From NCBI GenBank assembly GCA_004335835.1, contig RWJK01001958.1:62001-126000 (forward strand): DNA of 64,000 nt. Reading direction: 5' to 3'. Numbering within the stretch: position 1 is the first letter of the stretch; each line of letters begins with the position of its first letter. The notes under the pieces were generated by a model. It had not been told where the DNA came from. It was given only the letters and a program-made list of their open reading frames with translations, and did no database searches. The stretch is from Scenedesmus sp. ARA3. Taxonomy: Eukaryota; Chlorophyta; Chlorophyceae; Sphaeropleales; Scenedesmaceae. A program made the translations under genes and the position numbers. Below are positions 1 through 13,843 of this stretch, in pieces.

Positions 1-285
1 CAGAACGGCGCATGAAACACTGTTGATGTGCATGCAGTCAAGGAGCTGTGGTGAAGGCATGGCAGATTGGAGCACCTGCCATGGAAATGGGGTGGTTCAT
101 AGGCCAATGAGTGCCATCATGTGCAGGTGTTGTTCCTGCAGATGTGCTGGCATATGCGATTGCTTTTAAGGATGAGACACGAACCTCAGCCTGCCCATGC
201 CGGCTGCCTACACCACTTGATGTTCATGGCTTTTGTGCTGGAGCACACCAGCAGGTTTCCTGCAGGGCTGTGTGGCTATACACAC

Positions 286-825
286 CTGAGCAACAGCGTG
301 TTGAGTGCCACCAGTGACCAAAGCTCTGCTGGCAGCTGCTTCAGCTCGTTGTGAGACATGTCCAGCTTTGTAAGCTCGTTGACCTGCATGCAGAGCAGCA
401 GCATAGTTATCCCATGCATGCCCGCTGTGACCGACAGCATTGCTGCAGGATTGCTGCTGCAATCAAAGCCCACCTCCCACCACTTGACATTATCTCCATC
501 TGATTCGACCTGGTAGACCTCCTCAGGCACCTGCCATGTACAGATGCAGGGAGCAGCATTAGCAGCGTGCTCTACCAACGCTGCTGGTCGATTTCTCCCT
601 TGTCTGGCATGCTGCAGAGTTGCTGACCAGCTGCAGGCGTCTGTTGGCAAGGTTCAAAGTGCCGGAGCTCCTGGAGGCAGCTATCAGCTTCTTCAGCGCT
701 CCAGCAGCGCCACTACTCAGGGAGTCGAGCTCAGCTGCTGCCTGGAAAGGCCTGCGTTTCTGAGTCCTGTTGCCCTGCATGTTGCCCGCTCGTACAAAAA
801 CGTTGCCGTAAACAAATTTTGACAT
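286..825 (-). CDS. LRRC40: LRRC40-like leucine-rich repeat protein, 5' part (partial)
   Basis: Three exons on the minus strand: 825-628 (66 codons from the ATG at 825), 530-474 and 383-286. Splice phases agree (0, 0, 2); the first donor is GTCAGC, the others GTGGGC and GTGTGT. The joined protein has the LRRC40 N-terminal layout: a basic start, LKKLIAASRSSGTLNLANR, PEEVYQV, the KWWE motif, then LRR units with TKLDMSHNELKQLP. Human LRRC40 has the same order (a KSGQLNLS-like stretch, a WW-E motif, then repeats). I choose the ATG at 825 because upstream in-frame ATGs (837, 945) extend into non-conserved sequence. The donor after 286 shows that the gene continues, but I find no convincing next exon in bases 1-285, so the remainder lies left of the window. 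LRRC40 proteins are cytosolic scaffolds of poorly known function. Confidence 0.8.
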
Positions 826-1727
826 TTCAATCAGCATTCGCCGCTGATGATGGTATGGGCGGTGCGTGGACGTCGTGTTATACTTCTTGTTCAAACCCAA
901 TGAAACAGCTGTTACAAGATCACGTGATACATTTGCAGCATGCAATTGCGAGCTTCAGAGCAGCATTACCGGCAGCATCACAGCCTATTGGCCCACGACT
1001 GAAGCGCTTACATGTGCCTGCTACACTGCATAGAACGAGTTTGCAAGCATATTTTTTCTGTCAGTGCTGCTGCGTCTGACGTACCACATAACGCGTCCCC
1101 AGCAGATCCAGCCTGACCAGCATACGAAGCAATAGATTAAGCAGAGTAGGCGTCAGCATGCTCCACATGCAACACCGGTGACCCCTTGACGACTTGACAG
1201 CCAGCAGTTCAAGAGTGGTTGTGCATGCCCTCAGGCTTGTCATGGGACCATTGCTGACCATATGAAACACATATCATCATGTGCTAATAGGCTGATGTGA
1301 TTTGGTGAATAATCACAGGACAGCACGTTGCTCATGCATGTGCATGCACACAACATCTCTGTGCCTGCAGCTCACACGATGAGGCTAGCCTAGTAGGGGT
1401 GCACCCCTACCTGCAGCATGCTGCGCAGTACCCTGGGTACATATGTTGGGGCACTTTTTCAACAGCACGCCCTGGTGCGCAGTTAAGATACTCATAATGA
1501 TTCTGTGGTGCATAAAACACAATGACCCTCAAGGAGTCGTAACCCTGTGGCATTCTGGTGTTGTAGTAGTGGTTCTGGAGGTTGACACTCCGTTCAACAG
1601 TGCGAATGCCAAGATCAGCACCGATGCTGGACCTATTCCACATGCTGAAGTCACTGTATACATAATTGTTGTGCGAGCTTGCGCTGTCTGCTGCACACGT
1701 TCGTGCTTTTCACGCCTGCACAGCTCG
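826..1727. other. Intergenic region between LRRC40 (-) and NTRC (+)
   Basis: Divergent upstream region of two genes. No ORF here has recognisable protein character. A palindromic TCACGTGA at 920-927 lies about 95 bp upstream of the LRRC40 start and resembles a bHLH/bZIP G-box-type core; this is only a motif match. No TATA box stands out near either gene. Confidence 0.5.
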
Positions 1728-5967
<4,240 letters not shown>

Positions 5968-6662
5968 CCTGAATGTCTAAATGCGGGAGAGCGGGGTGTG
6001 GCCTTGAGTAGTAGCAGCAGTGAATGGTGTGTGTTATGGGTGCGTAATGTGCGGCAGCAGTGGTAGGCAGCAGGGCAATGTTATGCAGGGTGGTTGATTG
6101 GGTGCTGGCATCAGACAGTGCTGATCTCAGCAGGAAGCTATATGGGGCGTGGGTGCGGCAAGCACGGCGGCAACTGCAAGCTGCCGTTGTGCAGATGCAC
6201 CGCAGCACAGCCTTGCCAGGCTGTTCACATGCGCTGCACGGCATGGGATGGTATGCGTGGGACGGGTCTGGATGGAAACTCTATTTTTGTTTTGGTGGCA
6301 TGCAGTTGGTGCACATGGCCAAGGTGCATGTTGCTGCTCAATGTTCGTACAGCACACGCTGTACTGCAGCAGCTGGCAGCCGTTGAGAGAGTGCGTTTGA
6401 GGAAAGCTGCACGGTCAGGTTTGATCTGTAACATTTGTTTCTGTAACTTTTGTAGGCAGCATGACCTTTTGGTGTGGTCACGCCCGCTGCGGGGTGACAG
6501 AGCCGGCAGGATTGGAACCACCGACCGGTGACACCTAACAATCTCCCACGCAGCTGCCCTGAAGGTGCAATGCTTTGTTGTTCCTGAGCCATACTTATAC
6601 GATTCTGAAGTGGAACATGCTATAAGCTCAGCTGTACGGAGCTTGGAGGGTGCTTCTCACAG
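5968..6662. other. Intergenic / NTRC 3' region
   Basis: Holds the presumed NTRC 3' UTR and the promoter of the next gene. Short ORFs on both strands lack conserved motifs. A T-arm-like stretch near 6500-6540 on the minus strand does not fold into a tRNA. Confidence 0.5.
6427..6446 (+). terminator. Candidate NTRC polyadenylation signals (TGTAA twice)
   Basis: TGTAA occurs at about 6427-6431 and again at 6442-6446, some 460-480 bp after the NTRC stop. TGTAA is the usual polyadenylation signal of green-algal nuclear genes. The long 3' UTR this implies is plausible for this group, but no transcript data support it. Confidence 0.35.
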
Positions 6663-7963
6663 ATGCATGCAAGTGCCGTCCTCGTGGCCATTCTAATATT
6701 TTTGATCGGGCCTACATCAATCGTGTGCTGCAGCCATGGCACACAGAAGTGCGGGTCAGGTGAGAGGCTTCTGCCGTGTGCGCGATGCGCTGCTGCGAAA
6801 GTACACGCGGCATCTGTTGGCTATGCACCGTTCCACGACACACAACGAACGCTTTACCTTTCCCGATCTCGGGGCTTCCAGCTGATGCTTGAACTGCAGC
6901 TCAGTGTTGTCTGATGCTGCTTCCTCGCAGGCTGCACACCGGCACTCGGCTATTGCGTAGAAGACAAATGTTACGACAGAAAAGAGAAAGAGGTGAGCAA
7001 GCATGAAGCACGCCCGTCACATGCTGTGGTGAACAGCCCATGTGCTGCTCATGTTCATATCCCAGCACACATCGACACGTACCCCACACAGGCAGTACCA
7101 GTGATTTGCTGACAAGCACGGCTAGCGCTTGGGTGCCTGGGACTGTCATCAGCGCTTGGCACTGCCAGAAACTGCCAACTGCAGTACAGTCACCTGCCAG
7201 TGCACTGCTCGATAGCATCGCAGCACATCGCGACACCGGTGCCGCTAGTAGGGCCCTCCTCAACAGCTTTGCAGACAAACCCAGCACGCCGTCACCGTTC
7301 ATCGCTGTCGCCTGCCCTGCTGCTGCTACCTGCCCATGAACTGCACTGCTGCCGTGCAGGTTAACTGCGAGCCAGACTACCAGCATTGCAGCGGGGTAGC
7401 ATGCGGGCTTGATGAGTTCTGTGCAGGCAAGGTTTGCCGGCCCAACACCTGCAAGGAGCGGCAGCGGTATGCATGCCCGGCTGACACAAGCCCTCTGCGG
7501 TCAGTCACATGCGCCAACGCTAGCTTCGTTGACTGCTACGCGTCACAGAACTTCAACTGCAGTATTGGCACGGGTGCAACACAGATCAGCTGCACTGTGA
7601 AAGCACAAACAAGCTCAAGCGCGCTGCCGGGTGCTTCTTGGATGGGTAGCCAGGTGAGGACAAGCAAGAGGGCAGCAGCTGTCACCTCAGCTGCCGTTGC
7701 GGAAAAGACAGTGAGGCTGGCAGCTTAGCAGCATGGAGTGTCTGTAAACACAGCAACGCAGAGCTGCTCCGGCATGTGCGCACGCCTGTAGCATAGTAAT
7801 CAGTGAATGCAGATGTCTCAACAGCTCAGCAGCATGTGCTGATAGGAGAAGCTTACGAGCTATCAAGCTGCATGTTGCGCTGATGGCCCACTTTGTGCTG
7901 CAGGTGTTGCTGCTGGTGCTGCCAACTGCGTTGGCGGCAGTGCTTGCTGCAGCCATGGTGTGA
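6663..7963 (+). CDS. Small secreted Cys-rich protein, probably GPI-anchored
   Basis: Four exons with agreeing phases: 6663-6759, 6931-6992, 7360-7653 and 7904-7963 (TGA), giving 170 aa. The N terminus is a classical signal peptide (MHASAVLVAILIFLIGP, cleavage predicted near the VCCS stretch). The mature part is Cys-rich, with short loops such as GCTPALGYCVEDKCYD, NCEPDYQHCSGVACG and DEFCAGKVCRPNTC, then a Ser/Ala-rich stretch. The last exon is one hydrophobic tail, VLLLVLPTALAAVLAAAM, directly before the stop with no cytosolic basic residues. Signal peptide, Cys-rich ectodomain and hydrophobic C terminus together predict a GPI-anchored cell-surface or wall protein. I do not recognise a named family. 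Exons 2 and 4 are short, so they rest mainly on splice consensus and the sense they make together. Confidence 0.6.
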
Positions 7964-10464
7964 GCCGGGCCGTTGCGCGCCTCAGCTTGATAGAGTAAAC
8001 AGAGATACTGCCAGCTGACTGGCGCAACCCAGACATTACAGCGTTGCATGGTGCACGTGACACCAACAGGCGAGACCCTTTGTCGAGCCATCACTATCTG
8101 TTGAAGTAGAACAGCTTAATCTGAGCCGACAGGGGTTGGTCCTCAAGCTCTGAAAACAGCTTTGGAACGGGAACAGCGCAGCATCGCATCAGTGCAGTGA
8201 TCCGGCTGCGTACACCGCACGCTGTGCCCCTCTCTGAATCCTTGTTGGGCAGCATGCCAAGCTGCAGCTGTGTTGGTGGGGAGGTGCATCGAGTGGAGGT
8301 TCTGCACTTGTCATAGCATGCTGATGGGTCTGGCATGGGCTCTTGCTGTCAGCCGTGTTGTTTGTTGAGCTAGGCCTTCATTGCGCTGTGCAACAGTGCA
8401 GTAGTGAGTAGCCAGGTGCCAGCCATACTCCATATTGGCTGCCGGGACCCAGTGTGCAGCTGCAGCTGACAGCAGCCCTGCTGCTGCTGTTCTGTGCTGT
8501 TGCAGCACACCATGGTGTGCGCTGCATGATGTTGCTGCGGCAAACATCATGTGCTTCGCTTGAGCTGCGTGGTAATGCTGCTTGAAGCAAGCTCATGCAG
8601 GCTAAGAGTGCCTTGCCCAAATTGCATGCGCCGGATGTGGCTGTTACAAGTCACCAGTCCTAGGCTGAATTTGTTGAAGGCAAGCAGCACCCAGCAGCAA
8701 CTGCTTGCAGCACCTAGCACAACCAGGAGATCAGAGCCATATCATTGCTTGCGTGCTCCCCTTTGCTGGCACGTGTTGTGTGCTGGCACGTGTTGTGTGT
8801 TGTGGTCCCGCGAGTGTTTTGTTTTTCTTCTTTCTCCATTAGATTACTGGCTCCTGCGGCAACTAAAAGCCAGGGTCCAGGGAATGTATGTCACCCTGGC
8901 ACCCGCCGCTGCCTGGTTGCATGCTATGCGCTGCATGAACTTTAGGCTGGAGTGGGGTATTCAACTTAGCTGTGGTTAAGATCATTAGAAGGCTGTGCTG
9001 AGTGTTGTTGTGGCTGGGGTCACTGAAGTTTGTGTTGACACAAGGGGTGCAATCGGTTGCATGCGAGCAGGGGAGTGTCCACCTCTGGCGGACATATCCC
9101 ACTTGGGTTTCGAGTTGCGCTGTGTTGTGGGCACAAGGAAGTGAGCAGCTCAAGCACACAAGTTGGTGCTGCAAGCCGTGAGCAGCGGCGTTAGGCCCTG
9201 GGGTCTGCTACTACTGACTGCGCTCAAGTGAAGGGAAGTCGGGTCAGTGGAGTCAGGGTCACCAGTGAGGGTTGACCGTAAACTTGACAGGCGCAGAGGG
9301 TGTGTGCAGATGTCGCAATTTGACTTGGCTTGCGGCAGCGCCTGCGGCTGTTTGGTGTACATGCGTGTGTGTGGGTGACCAGCAGCAAACGCCAGCAGGT
9401 TGTGTTCGTTTACGGTCCACCCAGCTGCTGCACTTTGGCCTTAGTTCAGATTATTGCTCATGATGTGCACAGTGCGTTGGGTACAGAGCTGTCCGTTGAC
9501 ACTGACATCAAGATTAGTTACAGCGAAGCGGGTTTCATTGCAGGAAGTGCCACAGCGGCGTGTGTTTGCAGTTGTGCACTCATGGTCATTTTGTGCTGAA
9601 GCTCCAGCTGTCTTGGAACGTAACGTATCACCCGGTAGCGTGATATGCTAGTCCACAGCTTGAGTGTGCACACACACAGCAGGTGATCAACTTGGTCACA
9701 CATTGAATGTTTACTCTACTCTTTGGCAGACAGGTGGCGGCATCTTCTGCCAGAAGTGCTTGTGCTTGTAATGATTACAGGAGGCCTAGGCGTGGCGGAT
9801 AACGGGGTAAGCACAAAGCTAGGACCTGCCTCCTGAACTGAACTCGAAGCCCATAGCTTCTCACATCATGATGCTCTCACGCCTCTGTTACAAGCTGTGC
9901 CGCACCCCACCACGCCACGCTGCGGTACACAACAGGACAACTCAGCAGCTAGGGTACCGGACAAGCCTGGGGCTGGACATCAAAGGAAGCAGTTGCACAA
10001 GAAGGCAGGGCAATTAACAACCACGTCAACAAGGATGAAGGTGCTGGCAATGCACCAGCACGCGTCCCGTGCAATGCACGCGCCAACTTCGGGTTCTCTC
10101 AAATACCCACCAACATGCACATGCCGCCGTGCAGCACTGAAATCATATGGATCTTCACATGGAAATACCTGCTGCAGTCAACCTGACATGCTCAACTGTG
10201 CAATCGAGGTCCTTGCAAACATCAATTAAGCGCCGTTTGCGCACGCTGCGCTCGTGCAAGCGTGGCAGCCATGGCATCGAACAGCCGCCGCTGCGGCAGA
10301 ATATCAGCCAGCTGTCTACCTGCCCGCTAGCAGCCATGCTGCTTCCACAGGTCCGCAACAGACCAGCAACCCAACGCAAGACAGCCTGCCAGCCCTGACA
10401 ACATCCTGCCGCTGCTTCTACTGCTCCTGCTGGCAGACAAAACACAGGTTTGCTGCGCAGCTGC
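7964..10464. other. Long intergenic stretch with no supported gene
   Basis: About 2.5 kb between converging genes. No reading frame shows family motifs, transit peptide or coherent exon chain. It contains a perfect tandem duplication of a 17-mer at 8765-8798 and a TTACA (TGTAA on the minus strand) at 9888-9892 that could end the Fe-SOD transcript, about 575 bp past its stop. Confidence 0.5.
8765..8798. repeat. Perfect 17-bp tandem duplication
   Basis: GCTGGCACGTGTTGTGT occurs twice without a spacer; each copy contains the palindrome CACGTG. It lies in intergenic DNA and its role is unknown. Confidence 0.8.
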
Positions 10465-13183
10465 TTAGGCGGTGGCTGCCTCGAAGCGCTTGGCCACTGC
10501 TGCCCAGTCCACCAGGTTGTCCACAAAGTTGGTCATGAAGTCGGGCCTGAGCAGCAGCAGCAGCAGCAGTAGACAAATCAGTGACAGCCTTCAACTTGCT
10601 TCGTTACGGCGATCGTCTCCCCTGGCTATCACCTCGCACTACCAACCCCCATGCGCAACTGCATAGAGCACTGCATGCATGCACAGGAGGTGCCGAGTGT
10701 GATTCCAAAAACGCCATCTCACTGCAAGTACTACTAGGCTTGCAGCATAATGTAAGATCAGGTGTCTTGGCACAACTTGAATGCATGTTAGCAGCAACAC
10801 GCAGGGACAGACGTGTAGTGCGCACCTCCTGTTCTGGAAGTCCAGGTAGTAGGCGTGCTCCCACACATCCATGGTCAGGATGGGGCTCTTGCCCTCAACC
10901 ACGGGGGTCACTGCATTGGGCGTCTTCACAATGCTCAGCTTGCCGGCCTTGTCGGCCACCAGCCACGCCCAGCCGGAGCCAAACTGTGTGGCGCCTGCGG
11001 CAGCAGCAGCAGCAGCAGCGGCGGATCAGCAAAGCAAGTGTGGAGCAAGAGCTGGGGTGTGACAAGGCCCTTGACAAGCAGTGCGGGCCGAGCGCATTGC
11101 TGGCAGCCCTGCTCGTGCCACCCTGCCACTCATTGCAGTGCTGTTTGAGTTTGTGTTATGGGGTGCCGCCGTTGTGCGGCAACACTGCTTCCCGACCGCT
11201 GCCTTGCACTGCGCCTTGGAAGTGATACTGCTGCTTGCCACCCTGCCATGCACTGCACAGCTGCTTTTCAGCACCGCTGCGTGCTGCCGGCTCACCTGCT
11301 GCCTTGAACTGCGTCATGAAATTGTCCAGGCTGCCGCCCACCCTGCCATGTGCTGCAAGGCTGCTTTTACAGTAACATGCGTGCAGCAACTCCCTGTCGT
11401 GCACTGCTGCGTGCAGCAGCCTCATTTGGCTGCCTTGAACTTGGCTAGGCTGCCTACAATGCACTGCACAACCGATACACTGCTTTGATACAGTACGGCT
11501 GCGCGCGGCCACTCCCACCTGCTGCCTTGAACTGTGTCTCGAACTCATCCAGGCGGTCGCCCACCCTGCCATGCACTGCAAGGCTGCATGTATGAAACTG
11601 GTGCATGCAGTTGCGCTCACCTGCTGCCTTGAACTGTGTCTTGAACTCGTCGAGGCTGCCGAAGCTGGCGTTGATGGCGTCAGCAAGCTTGCCGCTGGGT
11701 GCGCCGCCGCCGTTGGGGCTCATGCTCTCCCAGAAGAAGGTGTGGTTCCACACCTGCAGGTGCACACATGCATTGCATTGGTGAGACACAGTGGCAAGGG
11801 CGGAGGCACTAGGGTGGTCGGCAGTTTGGGCTCATGCTCTCCCAGAAGAAGGCGGTGGTTCCACACCTGCAGCCAGGCCAATCACATGAGATACAGTCAA
11901 ATCAGCGGTTGGTTGAACCCCTCCTGGGGGTAGAAGAGGTTATGGATTGGGTGCACACATGCTTTGCTGGGATGCTTGCTTGCCCAGGGTGGTATGAGCC
12001 GGAGACGACCGCAAAGGGCTTGGCAGAAGCTGGTGTGCTGCTCGTATGCATGGCCGTTCTGTGGCGACTATTGTTCTGCTGCGCTAGGCATCTGGCGCCC
12101 GTGCATCGAAGCTGCTGTTAAATCAAGTTTGCCAATGTATTGATGGTGTGTACCTGAGCTGCGTTGTTGAAGACTGGGGTGGGGCTGCCGTTGTTCCAGC
12201 TGGCCATCACAATCTCCTCCAGGCTCTTGCCCTCCAGCTCAGTGCCGGCAATCTGCTTGTTCATGTTGTCAACATATGCGCGGTGGTGCTTGCCTGCACA
12301 GACGAGGGGAACAGGCAGGCAGCAGCATAGAGTGAGTAAGTGCAAGCCAGTGGAGGCTTGCTCTTCTATTCTAAGGCTGGTGCTGCTGCAGGACACCCTC
12401 TCAGCAGCAGCACAGGCAGCCGTTGCCGACGGGCTCGTATGTAAGCGCAAACGGCTCTAATTGCTTACAAGATGGTGAGGAGAGGCATGTACGTCGTGCG
12501 TATGCCCCAGGCTGCTGGGCGTGGCCAGATCACTAGCGCCACACACTTGGAACCAACGCCGGCGAATCCAGCCTCACCCGACAACATAGCCACAGTATAA
12601 GCAGTTTCACCTCAAAAGCGTACCAATGTGCTAAGCCAGCGATTGAATGCACGACTGGATCGACGTGCGAAGCTTCTACAACGCACAGAGAGCATCACTC
12701 AAGCGACCACAGGTACGTTCTCAAACAATGAACGTCTCAAGCCTAAATTTGAACACAACTGAACATCAATGCAAGGACAGATCACCGGCAAAGCGTCGCA
12801 CACAGCTGTAAGGCCTTCTGCAACTGAGCCAGCCACTTGTTCATGCTGTAGGGAGTGGACATCAAGAACAACGCACGACACCACTGCCATCATCCAACAA
12901 ACAAAGCACCACAGGCAGCCTTTGCACGGCCAAGGCATCAAGCAGCCAGCAACACATCAACATCGGCGCTGTGCAGCTCAAGATGCTCAACAGGCGCCAG
13001 GCACTCACCCCAGTGGTACTCCAGGGTGCTCTTGCTCATGCCCTTGCCCTCCAGTGCATCCAGGGCGAAGGGTGGGTCCTTCAGGGTGATGGCAGCCCTG
13101 GGCACCACAGCGCAGCGCCTGCTGAAGCTGGGGCGGGCAGCAGTGCCCGCTGCAATCTTCTTCTGTGCCAAAGTGAATGCCAT
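10465..13183 (-). CDS. FSD1: Iron superoxide dismutase, plastid-targeted
   Basis: Five exons on the minus strand: 13183-13009, 12293-12154, 11753-11621, 10994-10826 and 10546-10465 (TAA); phases 1, 0, 1, 2 agree and give 232 aa. The first 30 or so residues ([13 protein letters not shown]..., rich in Ala, Ser and Arg) look like a chloroplast transit peptide. The mature part has the Fe/Mn-SOD ligands: His57 in [12 protein letters not shown], the His of [11 protein letters not shown], and Asp and His of [15 protein letters not shown]. The Fe-type signatures NHTFFW and GSGWAWLV are present. It dismutates superoxide to peroxide and oxygen, most likely in the stroma. Intron 3 is largely a tandem array of echoes of the exon 3 end, and intron 2 carries an echo of the exon 3 start. 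Length matches plant and algal Fe-SODs. Confidence 0.95.
11105..11570 (-). repeat. Degenerate tandem array of exon echoes filling Fe-SOD intron 3
   Basis: The 3' end of exon 3 (11621-11675) recurs inside the downstream intron. A strong copy at 11519-11565 encodes [11 protein letters not shown] and is followed by GTGGGA. A strong copy at 11296-11345 encodes [13 protein letters not shown] and is followed by GTGAGC. Weaker copies lie near 11431 and 11202, and only the tail of the unit is visible near 11118. Anchoring on TGCCTTG-type cores gives spacings of about 102, 92, 131 and 98 bp, so the unit is roughly 100 bp and includes the exon end, the donor and the start of the intron. Confidence 0.8.
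11826..11869 (-). repeat. Echo of Fe-SOD exon 3 start inside intron 2
   Basis: About 42 bp repeat the start of exon 3 (11753 downward: [11 protein letters not shown]) and its CTGCAG acceptor. The echo has a one-base insertion after the VWNH codons, so it is frameshifted relative to the true exon. Confidence 0.8.
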
Positions 13184-13591
13184 GGTGACCAGCGCTCAAC
13201 GAGCAGATAGTGCTTATCAAAGGGGGGTGAGGGAGAGTATGGGCAGAGCGCAGGCACCATGCTGCACTTTGAGGAAGGATGAGGGGTGTTATTCTGTGGT
13301 GGTTTCATGGCGCAAATCCAGGGGGCCGTGTTGGTGCTGAAGATTACCTCAAAGGTCGACAGGAACTTCAAATTGTAAGACGTCAGTCACTCAAGCGTCG
13401 CGCGCACGTATGCCACACGCTGTGGAGCCCGCACTGTGGACACTGCCCCGACATCGCACGAGCCAGTGGTATTATCTGCATTGCGTTTTACAGAACATTT
13501 GACTGAATTGGAAGTCGTCCTAGGCTGAGGAAACAGTTCATCACATCTAGCTTCCATTAACATACACTCACTCCGGGCACACCAACCAGCC
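13184..13591. other. Divergent intergenic region, Fe-SOD (-) and small membrane protein (+)
   Basis: Holds both 5' regions (408 bp). No TATA box or ORF of note is visible. Confidence 0.45.
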
Positions 13592-13843
13592 ATGGTGTGC
13601 CCGATGCGCTTCGTGCTGGTGGGAATATCGATGGTCTTGGCATCCCTGGCAGCTTGGCGTTGCATGGCGGAGCCTGTCAGCATCCATGAGCAGCACCAGC
13701 ACCAGCAGCGGCAACAGGTGGAAGACAAGGGCAGCAGAGGCAAGTGGCGAGAAGCAGCATCGACGCTGCTGGACATGTTCACTGGCAGGTATCTCTACAA
13801 CTATGTATGCCACAGGCCGACTGCAACGCTGAAGGCTTGCTGA
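13592..13843 (+). CDS. Small plant-type single-pass membrane protein, 83 aa
   Basis: An uninterrupted ORF with ATG at 13592 (a second ATG at 13604) and TGA at 13841. It begins MVCPMRFVLVGISMVLASLA, a hydrophobic anchor, followed by a Gln/His-rich linker and then LLDMFTGRYLYNYV. From memory this matches a family of small uncharacterised plant proteins that start MCPLRF plus one membrane helix and end in a D-M-x-x-G-R-Y-L-W type motif; some are labelled 'methyltransferase-related' without evidence of such activity. The combination of both end motifs in one short ORF is the main support. A GTATCT after the TGGCAG codons could be a donor, but the unspliced reading already covers the C-terminal motif. 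Confidence 0.5.
   Translation: MVCPMRFVLVGISMVLASLAAWRCMAEPVSIHEQHQHQQRQQVEDKGSRGKWREAASTLLDMFTGRYLYNYVCHRPTATLKAC

Noticed and set aside
6490..6560. tRNA-like T-arm on the minus strand (GGTTCCAATCC)
   Set aside because: The stem-loop has an 8-base loop and two wobble pairs, and no acceptor, D or anticodon arm can be folded around it.
8551..8979. 142-codon plus-strand ORF
   Set aside because: Composition typical of unconstrained sequence in this genome (Cys, Leu, Ser, His-rich), with no motif and no exon partners.
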